From positions 1 to 64,000 of the forward strand of contig CAJJAY010000026.1 in the NCBI GenBank assembly GCA_905182285.1: a DNA stretch of 64,000 bases, in the 5' to 3' direction. This stretch comes from an uncultured Amylibacter sp. GTDB lineage: Bacteria > Pseudomonadota > Alphaproteobacteria > Rhodobacterales > Rhodobacteraceae. The notes beneath the pieces were generated by a model. The model saw nothing but the letters and a program-made list of their open reading frames with translations, was not told the origin of the DNA and ran no database searches. Position numbers and translations under genes: made by a program. Below, piece by piece: positions 8,827-18,695 of this stretch (position 1 is the stretch's first letter; every line of letters starts with the position of its first letter).

Positions 8827-10710
8827 ATGGACTTAATAGCACTTAACATTGAAATGATTGCAGTATTATGCTTGTTGGCTTTCACAATATTTTTATTTGT
8901 TTCAGAAATTGTACGTGTTGATTTAGCAGCTATAGTGGTAATGGTTCTACTAGGTGCTTTAAGTTACATACCATCTTTAAGTGGCCTTGCAGATGTTAAT
9001 CATTTATTTGATGGTTTTGCATCTAATGCTGTTATATCTATAATTGCCGTCATGATTATTGGTGCTGGATTGGATAAGACAGGCCTGATGAATACAGTAG
9101 CCGCACGTATTCTTAAATATGGTGGGACTACTGAAAAACGCATTATTCCTGTTGTCTCTGGATCAGTAGGTTTTATTTCTAGTTTTTTACAAAATGTAGG
9201 CGCAGCTGCTTTATTCTTGCCAGTAGTAAGTCGAATCTCAGCTAGAACTGAAATTCCCATGTCTAGGCTTTTGATGCCAATGGGTTTTTGTGCAATTTTA
9301 GGTGGAACAATGACGATGGTGGGCTCATCACCTTTAATTTTGCTTAATGATTTAATTATTACTTCTAATTCTGAATTACCCAATGAATTGAAAATGGAAA
9401 CATTTAGTTTATTTTCGGTTACTCCAATTGGCCTAGCTTTGGTGATTACGGGAATATTATATTTTGTTTTTCTAGGCAAATGGGTACTGCCAGGGTCAGG
9501 CGGCAGGACAGCTGGATCTGCCGGCCAATCGATGAAAGATTACCTAAAAAGAATTTATGGGCTAAAAGCTGACATTGTTGAAGTGGTTGTCCCAGAGGGC
9601 TCTATACTAATGGGCGAAACATTAGGAGACCTAATGGACGCCCATCATATTTATGTAATTGGAACTTACCACAATGCAAAAAGATGGGTTGGCCCAACTT
9701 TAGATATAAAAATTACTCCACCATGCAGATTAGCAATTCTTGGCCGCAAAAAAGTAATCCAAGAAATGTGTGAAGATTATGGCTTAGAGGTTAAACCACG
9801 TTTAGATGTTTTTGCTGAAGAATTTGTACCTACAAAAGCTGGAGTTGCAGAGGTAGTCATTCCTCCAAATTCATCTGTCATTGGAAAAACTGCTCGTGAA
9901 ATGCAATTTAGAAAAATATATGGAATGGCACTTTTAGCAATCTATAGAAGCGAAGAAACATATAGTCATGTTGAAACCGATGAACATCAGCCAAGCCGAA
10001 TAGGCGTTATGGAATTACATGCAGGTGATACCCTTGTAGTTCAAACCCAATGGGAAGCATTAACCCGATTAAAATCAGATAAGAATTTTGTAATAATAAC
10101 ATCAGACTATCCCCAAGAAGAACTCCGCCCACAAAAAGTTGGATGGGCTGTATTGTTTTTCTCAATTGCACTTGCACTGATATTATTTTCACCCATGCGG
10201 TTGTCGCTTTGCCTTTTAGTGGGTGCCGTAGGAATGATAGTATCTAGAGTATTAAGTATTGATGAAGCTTATAAAGCAGTTGGATGGAATACTGTTTTTT
10301 TATTAGCAGGACTAATACCTTTAGGGCACGCTGTACAAAGCACAGGAACTGCAGAGTGGATAGCTCAAGGAGTTTTAACAATATTAGACGGTTGGCCAAT
10401 TTGGGCACTTCAAGTAGGAATAGCTATACTTGCTACTATTTTTACATTGGTAATGTCTAATGTTGGGGCAACAGTCCTATTAGTTCCTTTAGCTGTATCA
10501 ATTGCTATTGCATCTGGTGGTGATCCTGCAATATTTGCAATGACTGTTGCTATATCAACATCTAATTCATTTTTAATACCAACCCATCAGGTCAATGCAT
10601 TAATTATGGGACCAGCAGGTTATAGGGTTGCTGATTTTGTCAAAACTGGTGGTATTATGACAGTCTTATTCTTGATAGTTTCTATGGTAATGATGAACCT
10701 TATTTTTTAA
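8827..10710 (+). CDS. SLC13-type permease with RCK (TrkA-C) domains
   Basis: Integral membrane transporter of the DASS/citrate-permease superfamily: about six membrane segments, a cytosolic insert carrying two TrkA-C-like ligand domains (around residues 240-325 and 340-425), then further membrane segments. Repeated re-entrant motifs are SFLQNVGAAALFLPV in the first half and VMSNVGATVLLVPLAV in the second. Members carry di- or tricarboxylates, sulfate or other anions; the substrate here is unknown. 627 residues. I chose ATG 8827 because GGAG precedes it; an ATG at 8815 lacks a site. Confidence 0.82.
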   Translation: MDLIALNIEMIAVLCLLAFTIFLFVSEIVRVDLAAIVVMVLLGALSYIPSLSGLADVNHLFDGFASNAVISIIAVMIIGAGLDKTGLMNTVAARILKYGGTTEKRIIPVVSGSVGFISSFLQNVGAAALFLPVVSRISARTEIPMSRLLMPMGFCAILGGTMTMVGSSPLILLNDLIITSNSELPNELKMETFSLFSVTPIGLALVITGILYFVFLGKWVLPGSGGRTAGSAGQSMKDYLKRIYGLKADIVEVVVPEGSILMGETLGDLMDAHHIYVIGTYHNAKRWVGPTLDIKITPPCRLAILGRKKVIQEMCEDYGLEVKPRLDVFAEEFVPTKAGVAEVVIPPNSSVIGKTAREMQFRKIYGMALLAIYRSEETYSHVETDEHQPSRIGVMELHAGDTLVVQTQWEALTRLKSDKNFVIITSDYPQEELRPQKVGWAVLFFSIALALILFSPMRLSLCLLVGAVGMIVSRVLSIDEAYKAVGWNTVFLLAGLIPLGHAVQSTGTAEWIAQGVLTILDGWPIWALQVGIAILATIFTLVMSNVGATVLLVPLAVSIAIASGGDPAIFAMTVAISTSNSFLIPTHQVNALIMGPAGYRVADFVKTGGIMTVLFLIVSMVMMNLIF

Positions 10711-10778
10711 ATTAGATTATTTATAAATAAGTGCGGTTAAAAATATTATTATATTAATAAAACGAACACTATTACTCA

Positions 10779-12290
10779 TTATTCAATAGGCTCTAATGTT
10801 AATTCATTAGAGATTTGGCTTCTCAAATCATCGGTATGAAGTGGGCCAGTTGGTCGAGCTAATTTATACGCTTTTACCCAATACAATTTATCAATTGCTC
10901 TTGTAATTGCAACATAAGCTAATCTTTTCCATAATGGTATTCCAGCTTCTTCCCGTCCCATTTTTGCTGCTACAAATAAATCCGGTGCAAATACTTGAAC
11001 TTCTTTCCACTGAGAGCCTTGTGATTTGTGTATCGTGCAAGCTGCCCCATGAACAAACGCAGCGCCCATATTAGCTGCAAAAGGTATAAAAGGTTCTTCT
11101 TGGTCAGGTGCTTCTATCTTGATAATACTAGCCGCAGAAACTTGGGGTTCTTCTGCACCTATTACATGTAACCTAGAGAACCCTGGCTTACGTCCATCCC
11201 CTAAATAAACACATTGAGCTCCTTTAATTAATCCCCTTGCTTCTAGATCAATACGTTTTTTCCTATGCTTCATAGGTAATTCTATACCATCACAAATTAA
11301 AGGTTCCCCAGATAATAAACGATCATCAGGAGCCTCATATGCATTTCTAAATGCTTGAATTAACCGTATGCGTGTTGCATTTCGCCATACTAAAACTGGT
11401 GATCTTGCCATTAAATCGGATTGAACAGATTGGGACAAAACAACTCTATCGTCTTTTTTAGCTATGAGTTCAATTTGCCGTTCAAATTCTTGAAAAGTTA
11501 ATTTTGGATCTGATAATGAATGTGCTAAATCTAAAATAGGGCTATCACCAGATTGACGATGTATTCGGGTTAAATGGCACTGTTTGGATTTTGGTATATT
11601 CTCAAATGCCATTGCACCTGATTGACCTACCGGGGCCAACTGCGCTGGATCACCAAACAAAATGAGTGTAGAAAATATTTCTTTCAGGTCTTCAAACTGT
11701 CGATCATCCAACATTGAACTTTCATCGATAAAACCAATATCTAGGGGCTCTTCTCTTCTTTTCCATCCAATTATAAAGTCTGAACCACGCAAACCAGCTG
11801 CCGCTAGAGCTCCAGGTATCGACTTATTGTTTTTAAAAAATAATGCAGCTCTGTCAAAGGCAATATCATTCAATCCCTCAATAACGGGGCGTTCATCATT
11901 TCCATTTAACCATTCTGAAAATTTTTCATATTCAGGATCATACATTGGTGTATACAAAATTCTGTGAATAGTTGTTGCTTGAACACCTCTATTTCGCAAG
12001 ACACTTGCTGCTTTATTTGTAGGTGCTAATATTGCTAAAGTCCGGCGATCTTTTCGAGCTTTACCTTCATAATCACCTGATACCAACTCAACACCAGCAT
12101 TAACAAGAGCTTCTGCTAGGTTTCCCAATAATAAAGTTTTTCCAGATCCCGCTTTTCCTAAAATAGCTAATATTTTATTTTTGTTTTCGCTTAATGGTAA
12201 TAAATTATCATTTTTTAAATCAATACCAGCTGACATCATTGCTTCTGATACGGCATCATACGCTACAGCTTGATCATCAGAATATTCCAC
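10779..12290 (-). CDS. RecD-like ATP-dependent DNA helicase/exodeoxyribonuclease
   Basis: Superfamily 1B helicase related to RecD2. Walker A GKAGSGKT is at 45-52, Walker B reads GFIDESSMLDD, then FGDPAQLAPVGQSGAM (motif III), and the UvrD_C_2 end has TIHKSQGSQWKEV (motif V) and YVAITRA (motif VI). 503 residues, compact compared with RecD2 of Firmicutes, with no long N-terminal extension and no adjacent recB or recC. Probably acts alone in repair. It lies downstream of, and in the same direction as, the pyrophosphatase gene, with a 102-base spacer. Confidence 0.85.
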   Translation of the reverse strand: MEYSDDQAVAYDAVSEAMMSAGIDLKNDNLLPLSENKNKILAILGKAGSGKTLLLGNLAEALVNAGVELVSGDYEGKARKDRRTLAILAPTNKAASVLRNRGVQATTIHRILYTPMYDPEYEKFSEWLNGNDERPVIEGLNDIAFDRAALFFKNNKSIPGALAAAGLRGSDFIIGWKRREEPLDIGFIDESSMLDDRQFEDLKEIFSTLILFGDPAQLAPVGQSGAMAFENIPKSKQCHLTRIHRQSGDSPILDLAHSLSDPKLTFQEFERQIELIAKKDDRVVLSQSVQSDLMARSPVLVWRNATRIRLIQAFRNAYEAPDDRLLSGEPLICDGIELPMKHRKKRIDLEARGLIKGAQCVYLGDGRKPGFSRLHVIGAEEPQVSAASIIKIEAPDQEEPFIPFAANMGAAFVHGAACTIHKSQGSQWKEVQVFAPDLFVAAKMGREEAGIPLWKRLAYVAITRAIDKLYWVKAYKLARPTGPLHTDDLRSQISNELTLEPIE

Positions 12291-12392
12291 TAGAAAGCCT
12301 TAAAGTATTTTAAAAAATAAAATCTAATTTATTATCAGTAAAACATAAGAAAGATGAAAGCCTTAAAAAATATTTAATGGCTTATATATCCA

Positions 12393-13306
12393 TTATATAA
12401 CTAAATTCGGGATAATTTGTTTTTTACGTGATACTACCCCTGGAAGTACAATAATATCTTCTTCAATAACAACTTTAAATGATTTTTCTGCAATATCTTT
12501 TACTTGTTGATTTGGAATTAAAAGATTTGATTGTTCATTTAATATATCAACGACAAATAATAAAACTTGATCTACACCATCTTCTTTTCAACATTTTTCA
12601 TTTCAGCAATTAAACTATCTTTTCTCGCTAAAACAATATCTGGGCTTGTTGTTTCAAGTACCGATATTCGCATCTTTACATTGTTAACTTCATATTCTTT
12701 TGAATCCATTCGTAATAATTCTTTATCAGAAAACTTGGAAATATTTGATTTTGCTTCAAACATTTTTTGAGCATACTCAGACAGGCTTAATTCCAAATCT
12801 TTAGAAAGATTTTTAGCTAACTCAATATCAGTGCTTGTTGTAGTAGGACTTCTAAATTCTAAAGTATCCGAAATTATGCAGGAAAGAATTAGTCCTTTTA
12901 TTTCTCTTGGGGCATTAGCTAAATCATCACCCATCATTTCTGCCATAATTGTTGCTGTTGAAGCTAAAGGTTTAATAGTTATTTTGATTGGTTCCTTTGT
13001 CTTCAAGCCCCCTGTCATAAGGTGATGATCGATTATTTCAATAATGTTAGCATCATTTATATTATCAGGTAATTCTGAAGGATTATTAGTATCAACAATT
13101 ATTACATCTTCATCTCTTTCAACAGACTTTAAAACTTCTGGTGAAACATAATCCCAATATTTTATTACATATGCAGCTTCTGTATTTAGATCACCTAGTA
13201 CATAAGGGGTAGCGTCTATACCCTTTTGTTCCAAGTACCATGCCCAGATAATTGCAGAAGCTGTTGCATCTGTATCAGGTGCTTTATGTCCAAAAACTTT
13301 TATCAT
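12393..13306 (-). CDS. ppaC: Family II (Mn-dependent) inorganic pyrophosphatase, frameshifted
   Basis: DHH-superfamily pyrophosphatase. The N-terminal part is intact: GHKAPDTDA at 6-14, Asp-72, and DHH at 93-95. The frame stops at 12572 after 244 residues (ending VEKKMV), yet the missing C-terminal DHHA2 end continues in the next frame down to 12393, including LLFVVDILNEQSNLLIPN and the family signature LPGVVSRKKQIIPNL. One extra A in the A4 run at 12585-12588 would restore a 304-residue protein, the normal length. This is either a sequencing or assembly indel, a recent mutation, or -1 slippage at AAAAG. Confidence 0.88.
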
Positions 13307-13451
13307 AATTATCTCTTTGTATACTAATTATTGCCTTATATCATGCAAATCGTTTGTGTAAACAATTAGGATATCGAAGAATAAAAATCTTATTAAACAT
13401 TACATTGAATTATCTTTCACATTGGCTAATCTATTTCAAAAGGAGACTTCC

Positions 13452-14435
13452 ATGAAAAATCGAAAACTCGGAAATGACGGATTATATGTTAGCGCAATTG
13501 GCTTTGGAGCAATGAGCATAACTGGTTTTTTTGGCCCAACAGATGATAAAACATCGCAAAGATGTTTAGCTTCCGCATATGATAATGGAATTGATTTTTT
13601 TGATACTGCAGATGTTTATGGAAATGGTTTATCTGAAAATCTAATAGGACAATTTTTAAGAGAAACAAATGCTAAAATAAAAATAGCAACTAAATCAGGA
13701 ATTCAAACTGAACCTGTTCGGCAATTTAATAATTCCAATGATTATTTAAGCAAATCTCTTGATAAATCTTTACAAAGATTAGGTGTTGATTATGTTGATT
13801 TGTTTTATATTCATCGCCGTGAAGCAAATCGTCCCATAGAAGAAGTAGTTAATACTTTACAAGGTTTTATTAAAGCTGGAAAAATTGGTGGATACGGCCT
13901 GTCTGAAGTTTCCCCAACAACACTCAGAAGAGCCCACAAAATTCATCCTTGTATGGCGGTGCAAAACGAATACTCACTTTGGTCAAGATTACCAGATTTA
14001 GGGTTGATAAGAACTTGTTCAGAGCTTGGTGTTTCATTTGTTCCATTTTCACCTTTGGGAAGAGGAATGCTTACAGATAAGCCAGCTAAACGAAAAAATA
14101 TGACATCACCAGATTTACGAATAAATAATCCTCGCTTTATGGAACCAAACCTCTCAGACAATTTAGCTATGATAAAAAACTTTAAAAATTGGGCGTTAGA
14201 TAATAAAATGAGTACTGCTTGCGCTGCTCTAGCATGGGTTTTAAATAGAGGGCAGCATCTAATTCCAATTCCTGCAACACGGACTAGCAAACATTTAATG
14301 GAATGGGTAAATGCATCTGAAATAAATTTGTCGCATGATCAAATGAGCGAAATAGAAGCTATCCTTCCAATTGGATGGGCATATGGTGATCGATATTCAG
14401 TGAGTCAGTATGTCGGTCCAGAAACATATTGCTAA
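13452..14435 (+). CDS. Aldo/keto reductase
   Basis: NADPH-dependent TIM-barrel oxidoreductase, AKR11/13-like. The catalytic set is visible as Asp-51 and Tyr-56 (DTADVYG), Lys-81 (ATKSG) and the His in FYIHRRE; the cofactor loop near the C-terminus reads PIPATRTSKHL. 327 residues is the usual length. AAGGAG sits seven bases before the ATG at 13452; an in-frame TTG at 13422 has no comparable site. The carbonyl substrate is unknown. It converges on the next gene with a four-base overlap of stops. Confidence 0.9.
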   Translation: MKNRKLGNDGLYVSAIGFGAMSITGFFGPTDDKTSQRCLASAYDNGIDFFDTADVYGNGLSENLIGQFLRETNAKIKIATKSGIQTEPVRQFNNSNDYLSKSLDKSLQRLGVDYVDLFYIHRREANRPIEEVVNTLQGFIKAGKIGGYGLSEVSPTTLRRAHKIHPCMAVQNEYSLWSRLPDLGLIRTCSELGVSFVPFSPLGRGMLTDKPAKRKNMTSPDLRINNPRFMEPNLSDNLAMIKNFKNWALDNKMSTACAALAWVLNRGQHLIPIPATRTSKHLMEWVNASEINLSHDQMSEIEAILPIGWAYGDRYSVSQYVGPETYC

Positions 14436-15178
14436 TTTTTTTCTAATAGTTGAATTGTTATTAAATTTGTAAGATTTTCAGAATTTGTTAACAATTCCCC
14501 ACATGCTTTAGGCCCCTTATCTGTTGAAATTTGGCAATAATTATAGGCACCCATATCAAGATTTATTACCATATCAGGGCTATGTTTAGACTTAATCTCT
14601 GAAGCTGCTTCGTATAATGTGGAAGCTGTTTTAGTTTGATAAACTCCCCACCCTGACTTCTTGATAAAAAACATTCTTCTCATAAATCGACGAGCATTAT
14701 CAACATTATATAAATCTAAATTTCCATCAGATATTAATAAATGAGATTGTATCATGCTCCACCCTTTTAATTGTGCAAGTTTGATAAAACTATTTCGTTC
14801 AGATTTTATTGTGAGATCAAAGTCTTTTTCCCATAATTTAATATTTCGCACACTAAATATATGAGGAGCACCGTTAGGGGATATAAGCAGAACACCATCC
14901 CAGCTTTGAAATCTTGAGCTAATAAGTCTCAAACCACCAAATGCTAGTCCTTCAACTCCAAATCTGTCACCACTTGAATATGCACCAGTAATAGAGAGAA
15001 TATCATTAGAGCTGTGGGATAATTCTAATGGATGGAATTTAAGAGAAATATTTGCTGGTGTATTACAGCTATAAAATAAAATACTTTCATCTGGAGCACC
15101 ACAATCCTGAGCACTAATCAGTTTGGGTGCACTAAATACAAACATACATGTTATAAATAGTGATATAAAACGGGTCAT
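14432..15178 (-). CDS. Exported protein resembling phosphodiester glycosidase (DUF2233/NAGPA)
   Basis: 248 residues with a clear signal peptide (positively charged start, hydrophobic core LFITCMFVFSA, likely cleavage near residue 23, ISAQD), so periplasmic or secreted. The C-terminal half follows the order of DUF2233 proteins: QSHLLISDG, RRFMRRMFFI, then STLYEAASEI and VINLDMGAYNYCQI, where the family has its LDGG-like end. The Gly-rich NGGMF stretch usual in the N-terminal half is not obvious, so catalysis is uncertain. Cysteines at both ends suggest disulfides. Confidence 0.5.
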   Translation of the reverse strand: MTRFISLFITCMFVFSAPKLISAQDCGAPDESILFYSCNTPANISLKFHPLELSHSSNDILSITGAYSSGDRFGVEGLAFGGLRLISSRFQSWDGVLLISPNGAPHIFSVRNIKLWEKDFDLTIKSERNSFIKLAQLKGWSMIQSHLLISDGNLDLYNVDNARRFMRRMFFIKKSGWGVYQTKTASTLYEAASEIKSKHSPDMVINLDMGAYNYCQISTDKGPKACGELLTNSENLTNLITIQLLEKN

Positions 15179-15293
15179 AAAATCGAAAATACGCGCTCTT
15201 TAGTAACAGTCAATCTTATTATATAATAAATTTCTTTGTAGATATATAAAGTTATATTAATAAAATTTTAATATCACTTAAATCGTGAATGGC

Positions 15294-16073
15294 TTATATT
15301 GTTCTTTCGACCATTTTCTTTTTAATCTCAGCAATTGCTTTTGCTGGGTTTAGTCCTTTAGGACATGTTTTTGCACAATTCATAATTGTATGGCATCGAT
15401 AAAGTTTAAATGGATCCTGAAGTTCATCGAGTCTCTCACCTGTAGCTTCATCTCGTGAATCTATTATCCACCTATATGCATGTAAAAGTGCAGCTGGGCC
15501 TAAATAACGATCCCCATTCCACCAATATGAAGGGCAAGACGTTGAACAGCATGCACACATAACACATTCATAAAGACCATCTAATTTTTTTCGATCTTCA
15601 ATAGACTGTCGCCATTCAGTAGCAGGTTTATTTGTTTTAGTTTCCAACCAAGGCATTATTGAAGCATGTTGCGCGTAGAAATGTGTTAAATCAGGAATTA
15701 AATCCTTTATCACTTCCATATGTGGCAATGGATAAATCTTCACATCACCCTTTATTTCATCTAACCCATAAATACATGCCAAAGTGTTTATGCCATCAAC
15801 ATTCATTGCACATGATCCACAAATCCCTTCACGGCATGAACGTCTAAATGTAAGTGTAGGGTCTACTTCACTTTTTATCTTTACCAATGCATCTAATACC
15901 ATTGGGCCACATTTATCCATATCTAAAAAATATGTATCTAAGGATGGGTTTTCACCTGTATCAGGATTCCATCTATAAACTTTAAAAGCACGAACATTTG
16001 TTGCACCTTCAGGTTTTGGCCATGTTTTACCAACTGTCATTCTAGAGTTTTTTGGGAGTGTTAGTTCAACCAT
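15294..16073 (-). CDS. sdhB: Succinate dehydrogenase iron-sulfur subunit
   Basis: Electron-transfer subunit of complex II. The [2Fe-2S] cysteines are 80, 85, 88 and 100 (CREGICGSC...C); the [4Fe-4S] and [3Fe-4S] sites are [11 protein letters not shown] and [12 protein letters not shown]. It passes electrons from FAD in SdhA to ubiquinone at the membrane. 259 residues, full length. It is the last gene of sdhCDAB but is separated from sdhA by 406 bases that carry a small lipoprotein gene and a strong hairpin, which is unusual. Confidence 0.97.
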   Translation of the reverse strand: MVELTLPKNSRMTVGKTWPKPEGATNVRAFKVYRWNPDTGENPSLDTYFLDMDKCGPMVLDALVKIKSEVDPTLTFRRSCREGICGSCAMNVDGINTLACIYGLDEIKGDVKIYPLPHMEVIKDLIPDLTHFYAQHASIMPWLETKTNKPATEWRQSIEDRKKLDGLYECVMCACCSTSCPSYWWNGDRYLGPAALLHAYRWIIDSRDEATGERLDELQDPFKLYRCHTIMNCAKTCPKGLNPAKAIAEIKKKMVERTI

Positions 16074-16120
16074 GTCTTTACCGTTTTATATTTTATCTAG
16101 ATGTTAAAATTGTATTTTCC

Positions 16121-16148
16121 AGAGGCCGATCAATTAAGTTCGGCCTCT
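16121..16148 (-). terminator. Nine-base-pair hairpin between the small lipoprotein gene and sdhB
   Basis: AGAGGCCGA and TCGGCCTCT are perfectly complementary around a 10-base loop. Read on the minus strand it lies 23 bases past the lipoprotein stop and is followed by GGAAAATACAATTTT rather than a clean T run. It may be a partial terminator or an mRNA-stabilising/processing hairpin that sets sdhB level. Confidence 0.6.
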
Positions 16149-16171
16149 AAGAGACTTTGAATTTTAAAAAC

Positions 16172-16288
16172 TTAAAGCTTACTAGACGCAGTGTCTTTTG
16201 TTACTGCAGTATTTGCAGCTTGATCAGCTGCACAAGCTGTTAATGTTAGTGCTACTGCTATGATTGCAGTGATTTTCAAAATGTTCAT
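16172..16288 (-). CDS. Small entericidin-like lipoprotein
   Basis: A 38-residue reading frame with a good ribosome binding site (AGGAAGG, seven bases before ATG). It has a lysine at position 5, a hydrophobic stretch, then the lipobox LTAC with the lipidated Cys at 19, leaving a 20-residue mature peptide rich in Ala and Thr (ACAADQAANTAVT). Size and composition are like entericidin/YifL-type lipoproteins. It sits between sdhA and sdhB on the same strand, so it is probably co-transcribed with the sdh operon. Function unknown. Confidence 0.72.
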   Translation of the reverse strand: MNILKITAIIAVALTLTACAADQAANTAVTKDTASSKL

Positions 16289-16479
16289 TTTGTATCCTTC
16301 CTTAGTTACCATCGCAAATTTATTTTGCTTATATATATCTTATTCTTTTTTTCTGCCAGTGACAGTTTTATTTATATTTTTTACCATCAACATCTTATTT
16401 TCTATTTATCCAGTAGATTTATAATGCCTACGATTTTATCATTATAACAGGTGATATAAAATCATAATAGTATAAAAAA

Positions 16480-18300
16480 TTAATAAACCCTCGCCTTTGG
16501 TGCTATTTTTTTCATATCAATTCCACCCTCTTCAACGCTTGTTAATGGATCTAGATGCACACCCCTATAACTTATATCAAACTTTTCATTATCTACTCGA
16601 CATAACGTATGCTTGCGCCAATTAACATCGTCACGGTCTGGATAATCTTCGTGAGCATGTGCACCACGGCTTTCTTTTCTTGCTTCAGCACCAACAATGG
16701 TTGCTAATGCATTTGGCATTAAATTAGTTAACTCTAAAGTTTCCATTAAATCTGAATTCCAAATAAGTGAACGGTCTGTAACATTTAAATCAGCGACCTT
16801 TTTTGCCACTTCAACCATCTTATCAACACCTTCAGATAGTGTCTTATTAGTGCGAAATACTGCTGCATCAGCTTGCATATTTTTTTGCATTTCAAGTCTC
16901 AACTCTGCAGTTGGTACTGATCCATTAGCGTGTCTAATAGTGTCAAAACGGGCCATTGATTTTTCAACCGAATTTTCATTTAAAGGTTCATTTGAGGCAT
17001 TTGGATCTACTACTTTTGCAGCGCGAATAGCTGCTGCACGCCCAAATACTACCAAATCAATTAAACTATTAGATCCAAGTCGATTTGCACCATGTACAGA
17101 GGCACAACCAGCTTCACCAACAGCCATTAAACCAGGCAATATTCTATCATGGTCATCAGATGTTGGATCTAAAACTTCACCCCAATAATTAGTAGGGATA
17201 CCACCCATATTATAATGAACAGTGGGCAATACTGGGATTGGCTCTTTGTTTACGTCAACACCAGCAAATATTTTTGCACTTTCTGAAATTCCTGGCAACC
17301 TTTCTGCAAGTGTTTCGGGAGGCAGATGATTTAAATGCAAATGAATATGATCACCTTCCGGCCCAATGCCTCGGCCTTCATTAATTTCCATCGTCATGCA
17401 TCTTGAAACAACATCACGAGACGCCAAATCTTTATATGTCGGAGCGTAGCGCTCCATAAATCTTTCACCTTCTGAATTCGTAAGATAACCACCCTCTCCT
17501 CGGGCACCTTCTGTAATCAAACACCCTGAACCATAAATACCAGTAGGATGAAATTGAACAAACTCCATATCTTGCAATGCTAGACCTTGGCGCGCCACCA
17601 TACCTCCGCCGTCTCCAGTACAAGTATGTGCTGATGTGGCACTGAAGTATGCACGACCATATCCTCCAGTGGCTAACACTACCATTTTCGCGTTAAACCT
17701 ATGTATTGTTCCGTCATCTAATTTCCAGGCGATAATGCCCTGACACCGACCATCTTCGGTCATTATTAAATCAGTAGCAAAATATTCAATATAAAATTCT
17801 GCATTATGTTTCAATGATTGGCCGTATAAGGTGTGTAATATAGCATGCCCGGTTCTATCAGCAGCTGCACAAGTTCTTTGCACTGATGGGCCTTCACCAA
17901 ATTGGGTCGTATGACCACCAAACGGCCTTTGATAAATTTTTCCTTCTTCAGTTCGAGAGAACGGAACTCCATAATGTTCCAATTCGTAAACAGCTTTTGG
18001 AGCTTCTCTGACCAAATACTCCATTGCATCAGTATCACCTAACCAATCGGATCCTTTAACCGTATCATACATATGCCATTGCCAATGGTCATTTGGAGAC
18101 GTGCCAACATCCATATTAGCAAGTGAAGCAGCAATGCCTCCTTGTGCAGCTACAGTATGGGAACGTGTTGGAAATACCTTAGAAACACAAGCAGTTTTAA
18201 GACCCTGCTCTGCCATTCCAAGCGTTGCCCTTAATCCTGCACCACCAGCACCTACAACAACAACGTCATATTCATGGTCAATATATTCATATGATGACAT
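16480..18300 (-). CDS. sdhA: Succinate dehydrogenase flavoprotein subunit
   Basis: Catalytic subunit of complex II, oxidising succinate to fumarate. The dinucleotide motif [11 protein letters not shown] is at 15-25 and the covalent FAD attachment is His-48 in [11 protein letters not shown]. The substrate site shows [22 protein letters not shown] and the capping-domain Arg in SRDVVSR. 606 residues, full length. It starts 14 bases after sdhD on the minus strand. The C-terminal end ([10 protein letters not shown]) is typical of alphaproteobacterial SdhA. Confidence 0.98.
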   Translation of the reverse strand: MSSYEYIDHEYDVVVVGAGGAGLRATLGMAEQGLKTACVSKVFPTRSHTVAAQGGIAASLANMDVGTSPNDHWQWHMYDTVKGSDWLGDTDAMEYLVREAPKAVYELEHYGVPFSRTEEGKIYQRPFGGHTTQFGEGPSVQRTCAAADRTGHAILHTLYGQSLKHNAEFYIEYFATDLIMTEDGRCQGIIAWKLDDGTIHRFNAKMVVLATGGYGRAYFSATSAHTCTGDGGGMVARQGLALQDMEFVQFHPTGIYGSGCLITEGARGEGGYLTNSEGERFMERYAPTYKDLASRDVVSRCMTMEINEGRGIGPEGDHIHLHLNHLPPETLAERLPGISESAKIFAGVDVNKEPIPVLPTVHYNMGGIPTNYWGEVLDPTSDDHDRILPGLMAVGEAGCASVHGANRLGSNSLIDLVVFGRAAAIRAAKVVDPNASNEPLNENSVEKSMARFDTIRHANGSVPTAELRLEMQKNMQADAAVFRTNKTLSEGVDKMVEVAKKVADLNVTDRSLIWNSDLMETLELTNLMPNALATIVGAEARKESRGAHAHEDYPDRDDVNWRKHTLCRVDNEKFDISYRGVHLDPLTSVEEGGIDMKKIAPKARVY

Positions 18301-18314
18301 TCAAAATTCTCCGT

Positions 18315-18695
18315 TCAACCAGCAAAGGTAATTTTCAATATTGCAAAGACAGCCGTTAGACCAAATGTCCAACAGAATAATTTATTAAATATAATTAAAA
18401 ACAAAAGTTTACCTTTTGAATGTACATAATCTTCGATTACAACCTGCAAACCCTCTTCTAGATGTTTGAATGTAATCAAGAAAAAAAGTATTATTGAAAT
18501 ACTTGTAAAAGGATTTTGAAAAGACTCAATTACAACATTATGATCTTTTCCAATAAGCGGTGCCATAACAAGAATAAAAATAATTGTTAAAGGTATCAAA
18601 GCAACAGATTTTAATCTTTCACCAAACCAATGACTTGCACCTGACTTAGCAGAACCCAAGCCACTAACTTTTGATCTATCCGTTTTGAAATTCAT
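18315..18695 (-). CDS. sdhD: Succinate dehydrogenase membrane anchor subunit
   Basis: One of two anchors that hold heme b and the quinone site. 126 residues with three hydrophobic segments (about 31-50, 64-77 and 97-120). The heme/quinone region is KHLEEGLQVVIEDYVHSKGK, with His-78 as likely heme ligand and the Asp-89/Tyr-90 pair near quinone. The ATG at 18695 overlaps the sdhC stop as ATGA, which fixes the start even though the frame is open further upstream. Confidence 0.93.
   Translation of the reverse strand: MNFKTDRSKVSGLGSAKSGASHWFGERLKSVALIPLTIIFILVMAPLIGKDHNVVIESFQNPFTSISIILFFLITFKHLEEGLQVVIEDYVHSKGKLLFLIIFNKLFCWTFGLTAVFAILKITFAG

Noticed and set aside
12293..12367. Direct repeat GAAAGCCTTAAA at 12293-12304 and 12356-12367
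   Set aside because: Lies in the short spacer between the pyrophosphatase and the RecD-like gene; could be a duplication of AT-rich sequence and has no supporting feature.
12393..12571. Separate small gene or gene-free spacer downstream of the pyrophosphatase
   Set aside because: The translated frame is clearly the missing DHHA2 C-terminus of the same protein, so it was merged as a frameshifted gene.
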